A DNA stretch of 8,239 nucleotides from Acidobacteriota bacterium (GCA_021779695.1 JAJYAE010000197.1:1-8239), one strand, 5' to 3'. Shown: positions 1 through 6,748, counted from the first letter of the stretch. Notes: generated by a model from the sequence alone, not told the origin. Numbers and translations: made by a program.

Positions 1-923
1 CGGCCGAGGGCGGCGGGGTCGGTGGTGGCCGGAGCGCGGTGATGGATGCGAATGGCGTGGCCGGAGTCGGGCGCGGCGACGACGGCGAAGATTTCGACGG
101 TGTCATTCCCCGGTCTCAAAGTCGAGACCGGGGGCACCCGGCCTGGTTCTGAGGACAGCGTGGACACCGGGCGGCAGTGGACGCCGATGGGGACCTGGCA
201 ACCGCCGCCGAGTGCGGCAAGGGCGGCGCGCTCGGCGGTGACGGCGAAGCGCGTGGCGGGGTCGTTGAGAAAAGCGATGGCGGCGAGGGTGGCCGCGTCG
301 TCGTGGCGGGTCTCAATGCCGAGCGAGCCCTGACCGGCGGCGGGCGTGAAGTCGGCGGGGTCGAGACGCTCGCGAATCCATTCGGTCTTTTCGAGCCGGT
401 CGAGGCCGGCGGCGGCGAGCAGAATGGCGTGGACCTGGCCCTCGGCAAGCTTGCGGAGGCGCGTATCGACGTTGCCGCGGAACTCGACAGCTTCAATGTC
501 GGGGCGCAGAGCTTTCAACTGGGCGCGGCGGCGCTGGCTGCTGGTGCCGATGCGTGCGCCCTGCGGCAGCGCGGCGAGGTTGGGATAGTTCACCGAAACG
601 AAGACGTCGCGAGGATCGACGCGCGGCGGCGTGGCGGCTAGGGCAAAGGGTGCGGGCAGCTCGGTGGGCAGGTCTTTGAGCGAGTGCACGGCGAGATGGA
701 CGCGGCCCTCGGCGAGCGCTTCTTCAATCTCCTTGGTGAACATGCCCTTCGTTGTTCCGGATTGCGCGGCGACCTGGGCGAAGGTGACCGCTTGCAGGCG
801 GTCGCCGGTGGTCTTGATGATCTCGATCTCGACGTTGTGACCCTGTGCGCGGAGAAGCGCGGCGATGTGGTTGCTTTGCCAGAGAGCGAGCTGCGAGCCC
901 CGGCTGCCGATGCGAAGGTTCAT
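1..923 (-). CDS. hemC: Porphobilinogen deaminase (hydroxymethylbilane synthase), 3' end cut by window edge
   Basis: HemC joins four porphobilinogen molecules into hydroxymethylbilane, a cytosolic step of tetrapyrrole synthesis. I translated this frame by hand. It opens MNLRIGSRGSQLALWQ, the usual family start. Catalytic Asp84 lies in AVHSLKDLP, a QRR arginine cluster follows near residues 125-135, and the dipyrromethane-cofactor cysteine is Cys242 in LGGGCQVPIG; Asp84 and Cys242 match the E. coli numbering. The start ATG (923-921) overlaps the hemA stop as ATGA, so translation is probably coupled. About 307 codons are visible, and the frame leaves the window near the usual C-terminal motif, probably 10-20 residues short. 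The oddity is the stretch between PIG (245-247) and VEIFAVVAAPD (from 276). It has 28 residues where I recall about 9 in E. coli, and its DNA contains a strong palindrome (99-138). The frame stays open through it, so the protein is probably functional. The identification is secure. Confidence 0.96.
   Translation of the reverse strand, partial: MNLRIGSRGSQLALWQSNHIAALLRAQGHNVEIEIIKTTGDRLQAVTFAQVAAQSGTTKGMFTKEIEEALAEGRVHLAVHSLKDLPTELPAPFALAATPPRVDPRDVFVSVNYPNLAALPQGARIGTSSQRRRAQLKALRPDIEAVEFRGNVDTRLRKLAEGQVHAILLAAAGLDRLEKTEWIRERLDPADFTPAAGQGSLGIETRHDDAATLAAIAFLNDPATRFAVTAERAALAALGGGCQVPIGVHCRPVSTLSSEPGRVPPVSTLRPGNDTVEIFAVVAAPDSGHAIRIHHRAPATTDPAALG
99..138. repeat. Nested palindromic element inside hemC
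   Basis: A perfect 10-bp inverted repeat, CCCCGGTCTC (108-117) and GAGACCGGGG (124-133), encloses the 6-base loop AAAGTC. A second stem, GGTG (99-102) with CACC (135-138), encloses the first, with TCATT on one side and G on the other. The element encodes HemC residues 263-275, within a stretch absent from typical HemC. Neither strand has a T-run after the stem, so it is not a standard intrinsic terminator. No second copy was found in this window. It may be a dispersed REP-like or coding palindromic element. The palindrome is directly visible; the dispersed-repeat reading is inference. Confidence 0.75.
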
Positions 924-2278
924 TTGCCCCCCACGACGCTGGCTTCTTTGGATGCGTGTCGCTGTGGTTTTTCCTGGTTCTGGTCTGATGCTGCTACAGG
1001 TGAAGGCTCCACTGCGGGTTCAGGCGCAGTGGGCAGCGACCAGGTCTCGCAGAGGGCTTCAAGGCGTGTGGCGTCGTTTTCACGGGCGGCCTGCTTGAGA
1101 GCCTGCATGGGTGGATGGAGGAACTTGTTGACGAGGCCGCGCGTGAGGGCCTCGACCGCTGCGATCTGCTCGGGCGTGAGGGTGTCGAGGCGGGCATGGA
1201 TGCGGCGGAGCTCGGCCTGGCGGATTTCCTCGGCCTGACGCTGGAGCGCAACAATGGCGGGCGCGACGTTGACGGTGCGCTGACGCTGATGGAAGCGCTC
1301 GACTTCGGCGGCAACGAGGGCTTCGGCGTCGGTGGCCTGGCTTTTGCGCTCGGCAATGTGGGCCGCGGCGACCTGCTGGAGGTCGTCGATGTCGTAGACG
1401 AAGAGGCCGTCGAGCTTGTTGACCTCGGGATCGACGTCGCGGGGAACGGCGATGTCGATGAAGAACATGGGGCGGTTGCGGCGGCGCTGGAGGAAGGCCT
1501 GGCCGTGCTCGCGGCGGAAGATGGGGTGCGGTGCCCCGGTGGAGGTGATGACGATGTCGGCTTCGCTGGCGGCATCGTGGAGCTGCTCGAAGGGGATGAC
1601 GCGGCCGTTGAAGGGCTCGGCGAGGGTGCGCGCGCGCTCAAGGGTGCGGTTGGTGACGAGGATGGTGCCTGCACCCTGCTGCACAAGGTGGCGCGCGGCG
1701 AGCTCGCTCATTTTGCCTGCGCCGACGAGGAAGACGGTGCGGCCGTGAAGCGAACCGAAGATCTTGCGCGCGAGCTCGACGGCGACGGACGCGATGGAGA
1801 CGGAGTTGGAGCCGATTTCGGTTTCGGTGCGGACTTTTTTGGCTGCGGCAAAGGCGCTCTGGAGCAGATGCTCAAGCTGGCCGCCAACGGTGCCACTGGA
1901 GCGGGCGATGGCGAAGGCTTCCTTGACCTGGCCGAGAATCTGCGGCTCGCCGACGACCATGGAGTCGAGGCTGGAGGCGACGCGGAAGAGATGACGGACG
2001 GCGTGCTGGTCGCGGTGCTGGTAGATGTGCGGAGCAAGCAGGCCGGGGTCGAGGTTGAAGTGGCGATGCAGGAAGGTGGTGAGGTCTGTGTCGGGCGATT
2101 CGAGCGCGGCGAGGATTTCGACGCGATTGCAGGTGGAGACGATCATGCACTCGGTGACGCCGGGCGTGGCGGCGAGGGCGCGGGTGGTCTCGGGCAGGTC
2201 ATCGCGGGAGATGGCGATGCGCTCGCGGAGCTCGATGGGAGCGGTCTTGTGGTTAATGCCGATGACGGTAAGGGTCAT
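920..2278 (-). CDS. hemA: Glutamyl-tRNA reductase
   Basis: HemA reduces glutamyl-tRNA(Glu) with NADPH to glutamate-1-semialdehyde, the first committed and usually controlled step of C5-pathway tetrapyrrole synthesis. The product is 452 aa. The N-terminal catalytic domain has VIGINHKTAP (5-14), the nucleophile Cys50 in STCNR, His96 in HLFRVAS, and the signature SLDSMVVGEPQILGQ (about 103-117). The NADPH-binding domain follows, with VGAGKM (185-190) and FIDIAVPRDVDP further on. A helical dimerisation domain covers roughly 320-415. The last 30 or so residues are a Pro/Glu/Ala/Lys-rich, probably disordered tail. I chose ATG 2278-2276 because MTLTVIGINH is the family start. The frame stays open up to 2593, but that extension is Arg/Pro/His-rich shadow of the upstream gene. 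The start overlaps the upstream stop as ATGA and the stop overlaps the hemC start as ATGA. No strong Shine-Dalgarno is seen, consistent with coupling. Confidence 0.97.
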   Translation of the reverse strand: MTLTVIGINHKTAPIELRERIAISRDDLPETTRALAATPGVTECMIVSTCNRVEILAALESPDTDLTTFLHRHFNLDPGLLAPHIYQHRDQHAVRHLFRVASSLDSMVVGEPQILGQVKEAFAIARSSGTVGGQLEHLLQSAFAAAKKVRTETEIGSNSVSIASVAVELARKIFGSLHGRTVFLVGAGKMSELAARHLVQQGAGTILVTNRTLERARTLAEPFNGRVIPFEQLHDAASEADIVITSTGAPHPIFRREHGQAFLQRRRNRPMFFIDIAVPRDVDPEVNKLDGLFVYDIDDLQQVAAAHIAERKSQATDAEALVAAEVERFHQRQRTVNVAPAIVALQRQAEEIRQAELRRIHARLDTLTPEQIAAVEALTRGLVNKFLHPPMQALKQAARENDATRLEALCETWSLPTAPEPAVEPSPVAASDQNQEKPQRHASKEASVVGGK

Positions 2279-3111
2279 TGGGCACCGAACCTGTGGACAT
2301 GGCTGACGGCGTTGGCGGCCCAGACGGCCAGCATGACGACAAAAACTGCGCCAGAGACGTAGGCGGCACGGCGGCCGCGGAGGCCTGCGGCCTGGCGGAT
2401 GAAGATGAGCAGGACGTAGACGAACCACATCAGAAACGAGGCGATGACTTTGGGGTCTTGAAAGTAGGCCGCGCCGAGTGGGGTTTCCTGCACCAGAACC
2501 GAGCCGATGACGAGGCCGACGGTCATGCAGGGAAAGCCGAAGAGCAAGGTGGCGTGCGCGATGCGTTCGAGCGTATCGAGGGGCGGCAGCCATTCAAAGG
2601 CCGCGGAGCCTGAGGCTAGCTTGGCTTTCAGCTTGGACTTGAGGCGGCGCTCCTGCACCAGATAAAGGATGGAGGCGAGCAGGCTGAAGCCCAGCGCGGC
2701 GTAGGCGGCAAGCAGCGCGGCGATGTGGGCGATGAGCCAACTGGTGCGGACTCCCTCAGACGGAAAGGTGTAACGCACCACGCCGAGCGCGGGGACGAAG
2801 ACCAGGAAAAAGGTGATGGGCAGGGCGAAGATGCCCAGGGAGATGGCGTCATAGAGCCACCAGACCAGAAGAAATAGAGAAGCGACGACGAAGCCGAGGA
2901 GCGATTCCGCTTCGCGGACTCCGACGGGCACCCAGCTGTGGCCCTGAACGAGCATCTCAACCACGGAGACGAAGTGAAAGAAGTAGGCCATGCCGGCGAG
3001 GTGGACACAGCTTTTGCGCCAGCGTTCAAGTTTGTAGAGCACGGCGGGGAAAACGGCAATGCTTGCCGTTGCGTAAAGCACTGCCGCGACTCTTAACCAG
3101 AGAAGGTGCAT
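2275..3111 (-). CDS. CcsA/HemX-family integral membrane protein of the heme operon
   Basis: This 278-aa protein has about eight hydrophobic membrane segments and belongs by pattern to the cytochrome c assembly (CcsA/ResC/HemX) family. In Bacillus the equivalent gene, hemX, sits with hemA and lowers HemA protein level. CcsA proper carries heme to the periplasm for cytochrome c. Histidines in or near membrane segments include H37, H46, H129, H186 and H271. CcsA/CcmC/CcmF proteins carry a Trp-rich WWD heme-binding loop (WGxxWxWDPKE type). Here the matching place reads AAYFQDPK (214-221): Asp-Pro-Lys is kept but the tryptophans are missing. Together with the position directly before hemA, this favours a HemX-like role over cytochrome c heme ligation. 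It is the first gene of the operon and its stop overlaps the hemA start. The start ATG (3111-3109) has only a weak ribosome site. The family is secure; the exact role is inferred. Confidence 0.85.
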   Translation of the reverse strand: MHLLWLRVAAVLYATASIAVFPAVLYKLERWRKSCVHLAGMAYFFHFVSVVEMLVQGHSWVPVGVREAESLLGFVVASLFLLVWWLYDAISLGIFALPITFFLVFVPALGVVRYTFPSEGVRTSWLIAHIAALLAAYAALGFSLLASILYLVQERRLKSKLKAKLASGSAAFEWLPPLDTLERIAHATLLFGFPCMTVGLVIGSVLVQETPLGAAYFQDPKVIASFLMWFVYVLLIFIRQAAGLRGRRAAYVSGAVFVVMLAVWAANAVSHVHRFGAQ

Positions 3112-3148
3112 CTCGAGTTCAATCTTAAGGCCTTAGACGGTTGCCGGG

Positions 3149-3164
3149 TGTGACGTAAATCACC
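3149..3164. promoter_or_regulatory. Candidate Crp/Fnr-family operator upstream of the heme operon
   Basis: The 16-mer TGTGACGTAAATCACC contains GTGA-N6-TCAC, the core spacing and half-site of the Crp consensus TGTGA-N6-TCACA, with only the last base differing. It is centred about 45 bases before the first ATG of the minus-strand heme operon and about 208 bases before the SGNH hydrolase start, so the heme operon is the likelier target. Acidobacterial Crp/Fnr-type regulators exist, but which protein would bind is unknown. A chance match cannot be excluded. Confidence 0.35.
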
Positions 3165-3348
3165 AAATGAATGGTTTTGCTTCAGAAATTTGAGACGGGA
3201 AAAGACGCAGTTTGGGGCCAGAGTCTGGCATAGATGCAGGAGGTGGAGTGGCACAGGCCGCATGAGCGCAAAGATTGTGCTGGCATTCAGTTGGGCAGGC
3301 TCGACTATGCTGGTACGGGCCGGAATCGCGGGCCGGAATGCTTCCCAT

Positions 3349-3355
3349 GGAGGAG
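3349..3355 (+). promoter_or_regulatory. Shine-Dalgarno GGAGGAG deciding the SGNH hydrolase start
   Basis: GGAGGAG ends 9 bases before ATG 3365. Upstream in-frame ATGs at 3275, 3338 and 3347 either precede or overlap this site. The signal peptide also begins directly after ATG 3365, so both signals agree on this start. Confidence 0.75.
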
Positions 3356-3364
3356 ACGAGGACA

Positions 3365-4585
3365 ATGGTTGGTCGCTGCCGTAGTGGTGTGTCGTTGCTG
3401 GGGCTTTTGCTGTGCATGAGTGGAGTGGGTGCGGCGCAGGGTGAGGCACATCCCAGTTGGGTGGGCACTTGGGCTACGTCACCGATGTTGGTGGAGAATA
3501 CTTTTCCGATGCACGACTTCAGCGGGATGACTCTGCGTGAGATTGTGCATGTGTCTTCGGGCGGAGAGCAGATTCGGGTGCGGTTTACGAACGAGTTCGG
3601 CAAGGACCCGCTGATGCTGAGCGACGTGCATGTGGCGGTGAGCGCGGGCGGAAATGCGATTCAGGACGGCACGGATCATGTGCTGACATTTGGCGGTGCA
3701 AAGACGGTCCGGGTGACAGCTGGCGCGGTAGCCTACTCCGACCCGGTCACGATGACGGTGGCTCCGATGAGCGACCTGGCGGTGAGCTTCTACGTGCCGT
3801 CGCAGGTGATGCGCGCGGAGACGTTCCACGACTTTGCCGATCAGGACAACTACATGGTGAGCGGTGATGTGTCGGGCGCGGCGTCATTGACCGATGCGAA
3901 GAAGATTGAGTCCTGGTACTTCATGGATGGCGTGGACGTGTCGTGGACGAAGGGAGCGCGCGCGATTGTGACGCTGGGCGACTCCATTACGGATGGTGCG
4001 CTCTCGACCCGCAACGCGAACCGGCGCTGGCCGGATGTGCTGGCGGCGCAGTTGCAGAAGGCGCACGGCTTGGAGCATGTAGGCGTACTGAATGAAGGTA
4101 TCGGCGGAAACCGCGTGCTGAATGATGGCTATGGCCCGAGCGCACTGGCCAGGCTGGACCGCGATGTGCTGGCGCAGAACGGCGCGGAGTATGTGGTGGT
4201 GCTGGAAAGCATCAACGACATCGGAAGGTTTCATCGGATGATGGGCCCGGAGGATGATGTGACGGCCGAGCAACTGGAGCAGGGACTGAAGCAGGTTGCC
4301 GATGCGGCGCATGAGCACGGAATGAAGGCCTATGGTGCGACGCTGACGCCATATGGCGGAGCCGGCTACTGGTCAGACAAGGGCGAGCAAATCCGCGAGG
4401 CCGTGAACAACTGGATTCGCACGAGCGGAACATTTGACGGCGTGATCGATTTCGACAAGATCACGCAGGACCCGGCGAACCCGACGCACTTTAATCCGGC
4501 GTATGACTCCGGCGATCACCTGCACCCGAACGACGCGGGCTACAAGGCGATGGGCGAAGGAATCGACCTGAAGCTCTTCCAGTAG
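3365..4585 (+). CDS. Secreted SGNH/GDSL-family hydrolase (esterase-like)
   Basis: This 406-aa exported protein resembles the two-domain SGNH hydrolases often annotated as GDSL lipases or carbohydrate esterases. Residues 1-24 form a signal peptide: a short Arg-containing start, the hydrophobic core LLGLLL, and a likely cut after GVGAA. The region 31-200 is probably a beta-rich N-terminal domain beginning WVGTWATSP. The catalytic domain holds block I TLGDSITDG with nucleophile Ser207, block II GIGGN (Gly248 and nearby Asn249), block III ESINDIG with Asn284, and block V DHLHPND with Asp384 and His387. The Ser-Asp-His triad and oxyanion residues are therefore complete. Substrate is not readable from sequence; deacetylation or ester cleavage on plant or microbial polysaccharide is plausible. 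It is transcribed alone, divergent from the heme operon, and ends 13 bases before the convergent neighbour. Family assignment is strong, specificity unknown. Confidence 0.9.
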   Translation: MVGRCRSGVSLLGLLLCMSGVGAAQGEAHPSWVGTWATSPMLVENTFPMHDFSGMTLREIVHVSSGGEQIRVRFTNEFGKDPLMLSDVHVAVSAGGNAIQDGTDHVLTFGGAKTVRVTAGAVAYSDPVTMTVAPMSDLAVSFYVPSQVMRAETFHDFADQDNYMVSGDVSGAASLTDAKKIESWYFMDGVDVSWTKGARAIVTLGDSITDGALSTRNANRRWPDVLAAQLQKAHGLEHVGVLNEGIGGNRVLNDGYGPSALARLDRDVLAQNGAEYVVVLESINDIGRFHRMMGPEDDVTAEQLEQGLKQVADAAHEHGMKAYGATLTPYGGAGYWSDKGEQIREAVNNWIRTSGTFDGVIDFDKITQDPANPTHFNPAYDSGDHLHPNDAGYKAMGEGIDLKLFQ

Positions 4586-4598
4586 CCAGGCAACAACA

Positions 4599-5117
4599 CT
4601 AGAGCGCGGGCTGGATGACGGCCAGGCCCGCGCGAGAGACCTGCACGTCGTCTTCTGATTTGCCTCCGCTGAAGGCGACGATGATGCGGCCGGTCTTTCC
4701 CTGTCCCGTGACGCCACCCTGCCAGCCGAATTCGCCGGTCATGGGCGGACGGCTGGCTGTGCCGCTGTTCTGGAGTGTGTCGGCCATTTCAGCAGACTTG
4801 GCATAGGCGATGCCGATGAGGTTGTTCCCCTTGGTGGTGGCTGTGGGGGCGTCTTTCATGCGGCCGACGACGGCCATTTTCGAGAGCCATCCCTGGACAG
4901 TGTCACCGGGCGCGTAGGAGACGACAGCGACGCCTGTGATGTTGAGCTGCGCGGCGCGGGCGCGCATGGCCGCGATGGCGCGGGTGGCGAGGGCGTCAAA
5001 CTTCTTTGCGCTGACGGGCCTGGCTGCGCGATGTGCAGGCTGAGCGCTCAGTGAACAAGGAGAGGCGAGGAACAGGACGCCCAGAAGGGCTGCAACGAGG
5101 ACCAACGGACGGTTCAT
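4599..5117 (-). CDS. Exported small protein resembling the GlcG/HbpS (DUF336) heme-binding-like family
   Basis: This is a 172-aa protein with a clear signal peptide (MNRPLVLVAALLGVLFLA, likely cut near SLSA|QP at about residue 25). Cys21 is preceded by Pro, which does not fit a lipobox. The mature part starts with an Ala-rich helix (about 36-56), then GVAVVSYAP, and ends with a Gly-rich stretch (GGVTGQGKTG), RIIVAFSGGKSEDD and SRAGLAVI. This order, helix, strand, then GG...G.I.VSG....D...ARAGL, resembles GlcG/HbpS proteins, some of which bind heme extracellularly. The similarity is moderate and is judged from memory of the family pattern. I chose ATG 5117-5115 because GAAGG lies 8 bases upstream and the signal peptide starts there; an in-frame ATG at 5168 would add 17 non-conserved residues. 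It lies downstream of the GT87-like gene on the same strand, 213 bases away, so it probably has its own promoter. Otherwise it is a hypothetical exported protein. Confidence 0.6.
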   Translation of the reverse strand: MNRPLVLVAALLGVLFLASPCSLSAQPAHRAARPVSAKKFDALATRAIAAMRARAAQLNITGVAVVSYAPGDTVQGWLSKMAVVGRMKDAPTATTKGNNLIGIAYAKSAEMADTLQNSGTASRPPMTGEFGWQGGVTGQGKTGRIIVAFSGGKSEDDVQVSRAGLAVIQPAL

Positions 5118-5330
5118 GAAATGGCCTTCATTTGAAATGAGTGTGCTGTGGGCGCGCTTTGCTGCCACGGATGGATTGTACCGGAGCGAGAGAGGGCAAC
5201 CGGCTGGGATGGGTATTCAGAGCTTCCCTGCCCTCCAGTTGCGGTTGAGCGCGCGGACCCGCGGAAACCCGCCGGGCGCAAGGCTTGAGCGCAAGGGTGC
5301 CGAAAGCGATCGCGTCGAGAGGCAGGGGTG
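5118..5330. other. Intergenic region between the GT87-like gene and the HbpS-like gene
   Basis: The gap between two same-strand genes has no coding-like frame. Just after the GT87-like stop I see no stem followed by a T-run, so no intrinsic terminator is recognised. The only promoter-like element is the TACAAT hexamer listed separately. Confidence 0.5.
5175..5180 (-). promoter_or_regulatory. Candidate -10 element TACAAT for the HbpS-like gene
   Basis: Read on the minus strand the hexamer is TACAAT, one base from the sigma-70 consensus, 57 bases before the chosen ATG. No good -35 lies 16-18 bases further upstream; the TTGCCC that is present is only 13 bases away. The call is therefore weak. 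Confidence 0.3.
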
Positions 5331-6629
5331 TCAGATCTCCTGGGTGCGAAGGTTGCGGAATAGCAACCAGAGATAGAAGAGGCCGGCGATCAGCAGGCTC
5401 AAGGGCACGGGAAAGGTGACGAAGGGAAATCGCATGCGTGCATCCGGCTCCAGAGAGACGATGGGGAGCGGTTTAAACGCCAGCAGGATGACTGCCCAGA
5501 AGACGTCTGAGTTGAGGAGGACTGCCAGACCGGTGACGGCGAGGGCTAGATAGCGGAGGCCGGAGCGCTGAGTCCAGAGGATCGCCAACGCTGGGAGTGT
5601 GAGGACGATGAGTTTGGCGTCATATTGACGGTGATAAACGGGCAGCATCGACAGCGGCGCGATGGCCGCTAGGGCCAGCCAGAGGTTGGTGACGGAACCG
5701 CGCACTCGAGAGGCCGCGATGATCCACGCCAGAAGAACGGGCGTCATCGCGATGAGGGCGGCCAGGTTGTAGAAATGGGGGTCATTCTTGATGAAGCAGA
5801 AAATGACCTGGAGGCTGGCGACGAAGCAGGCTCCATAGGCGCTGGCCGGATCATTTGTGCTGCCGGGTTGAGCGAAGATGCCTAGATTTGCGGCCGCCTC
5901 GGAGGGCCAGTGCGGAGCGATATGGGTGATCCAGAGCAAGGCCGGAAGACTGAGGAGCGCGACGACTCCAAGCGACTGTAAGGCGAGCTTGCGATAGGGA
6001 TTTCCGGCGAGGAGGAAGCAGAGCCAGATGAGGCCGGCATCGTGTGGCTTCAAAGAGAGGCTGAGTGCGAGCGCCAGGACGCCAAGAGGCAGCCACTGCT
6101 GGCGCATAAAGCTCCAGACGGTAAAGATCGCAAGAGAGACCGCGATGCCTGCGGGGTTGCCGTAGAACATCAGGGAGGCACTGCCTGCAATGAGAAATCC
6201 TAAGAGGACCCCAATCATCGGCGCGGTGGAGGGAGCCACAAGGTCCAGCACGAGGAGAGACGCGATGAGGAATCCCGAGGCGATCAGCACGAACCAGACC
6301 GGCCTCGCGAGGGAGTAGGGTAGCAAGGCGATGGGCGCGACGGGCAGGAACTCTGTAGGGGGGTAGACGTCGTGGGTTGCAACGACCTGTTCAATCTGAG
6401 TGCGAAAAGGTGGGGCGCCGGTGAGGCGGTAGGCCTGCAATACGTTCTGCGCATCGTAGGGATCGATGCCCAGGGTAAAAGCCTTTGTGCTGGAATACGC
6501 CGTTCTGAAGTCGGTCATACAGTGGGGGTCACTTACCACAAGGCCAATTCCTAAAAAAAGGAAGACGCACGCGCCGAGGCAAAGGTAAAAGAGGCCTTTT
6601 TTGCGAGATGGATCGATCACGTGCCTCAT
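5331..6629 (-). CDS. GT87-like (DUF2029) integral membrane glycosyltransferase
   Basis: The product is 432 aa from the chosen start, with about ten hydrophobic segments. The pattern fits GT-C fold, polyprenyl-phosphate-sugar-using glycosyltransferases such as the GT87 mannosyltransferases. After the first membrane helix (about 12-33) comes an acidic loop, MTDFRTAY, with Asp40 as candidate catalytic acid. Next are the family-typical GIDPYD (54-59), YPP (89-91), FYGNP near 155-159, SLKPHD (192-197) and YHRQYDAKL towards the C-terminus. The likely job is adding a sugar to a lipid-linked or envelope glycan on the outer face of the membrane; the acceptor is unknown. The start is uncertain. ATG 6629 leads almost directly into the first helix, but ATG 6689 (452 aa) is possible and neither has a good ribosome site. 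The frame is open to 6851, but that would run into mutS, so I rejected it. It is divergent from mutS with about 119 bases between. Confidence 0.75.
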   Translation of the reverse strand: MRHVIDPSRKKGLFYLCLGACVFLFLGIGLVVSDPHCMTDFRTAYSSTKAFTLGIDPYDAQNVLQAYRLTGAPPFRTQIEQVVATHDVYPPTEFLPVAPIALLPYSLARPVWFVLIASGFLIASLLVLDLVAPSTAPMIGVLLGFLIAGSASLMFYGNPAGIAVSLAIFTVWSFMRQQWLPLGVLALALSLSLKPHDAGLIWLCFLLAGNPYRKLALQSLGVVALLSLPALLWITHIAPHWPSEAAANLGIFAQPGSTNDPASAYGACFVASLQVIFCFIKNDPHFYNLAALIAMTPVLLAWIIAASRVRGSVTNLWLALAAIAPLSMLPVYHRQYDAKLIVLTLPALAILWTQRSGLRYLALAVTGLAVLLNSDVFWAVILLAFKPLPIVSLEPDARMRFPFVTFPVPLSLLIAGLFYLWLLFRNLRTQEI

Positions 6630-6748
6630 GATAAAGCGGGCTCGATGCCAGCGCCAGTTGCAAAGTAGGCGCGTGGCCCGTAGAGCCATCTGATGGAGCA
6701 GGAAGCCTTCGCCGGAAGCTGCGGAGGACGCGGTAAGCTGAATGGAGC

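Larger units (their letters stand above)
3112..3364. other. Divergent intergenic region between the heme operon and the SGNH hydrolase
   Basis: These 253 bases separate two divergently read genes and must hold promoters for both. I see no convincing -35/-10 pair on either strand. Visible elements are the perfect palindrome TAAGGCCTTA (3126-3135), the Crp/Fnr-like palindrome at 3149-3164, a 13-base tandem direct repeat (3317-3339) and a strong Shine-Dalgarno at 3349-3355. Open frames here are fragments without protein-like character. Confidence 0.6.

Noticed and set aside
108..133. Intrinsic terminator at the hemC palindrome
   Set aside because: The stem is strong, but neither strand has a following T-run, and it lies inside an open hemC frame that continues to the window edge.
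177..641. A 154-codon open frame on the plus strand opposite hemC
   Set aside because: It is the antisense shadow of hemC, Gly/Ala/Glu-rich, with no recognisable domain or ribosome site.
1115..2362. A 415-codon open frame on the plus strand opposite hemA
   Set aside because: It is the antisense shadow of a high-GC gene with codon bias. The product is a Gly/Asp/Glu/Val-rich string without domains, while the opposite frame is an unmistakable glutamyl-tRNA reductase.
2279..2593. N-terminal extension of the hemA frame (105 codons)
   Set aside because: The extension is Arg/Pro/His-rich and lies wholly within the upstream membrane-protein gene in another frame; HemA proteins begin at MTLTVIGINH.
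4586..4598. Bidirectional terminator between the convergent SGNH and HbpS-like genes
   Set aside because: The 13-base gap and flanking bases do not form a stem with T-runs on either strand.
6657..6685. Sigma-70-like promoter for mutS (TTGCAA, 17 bases, TAGAGC)
   Set aside because: The match is only 4 of 6 and 3 of 6 to consensus, which is expected by chance in a region this size.
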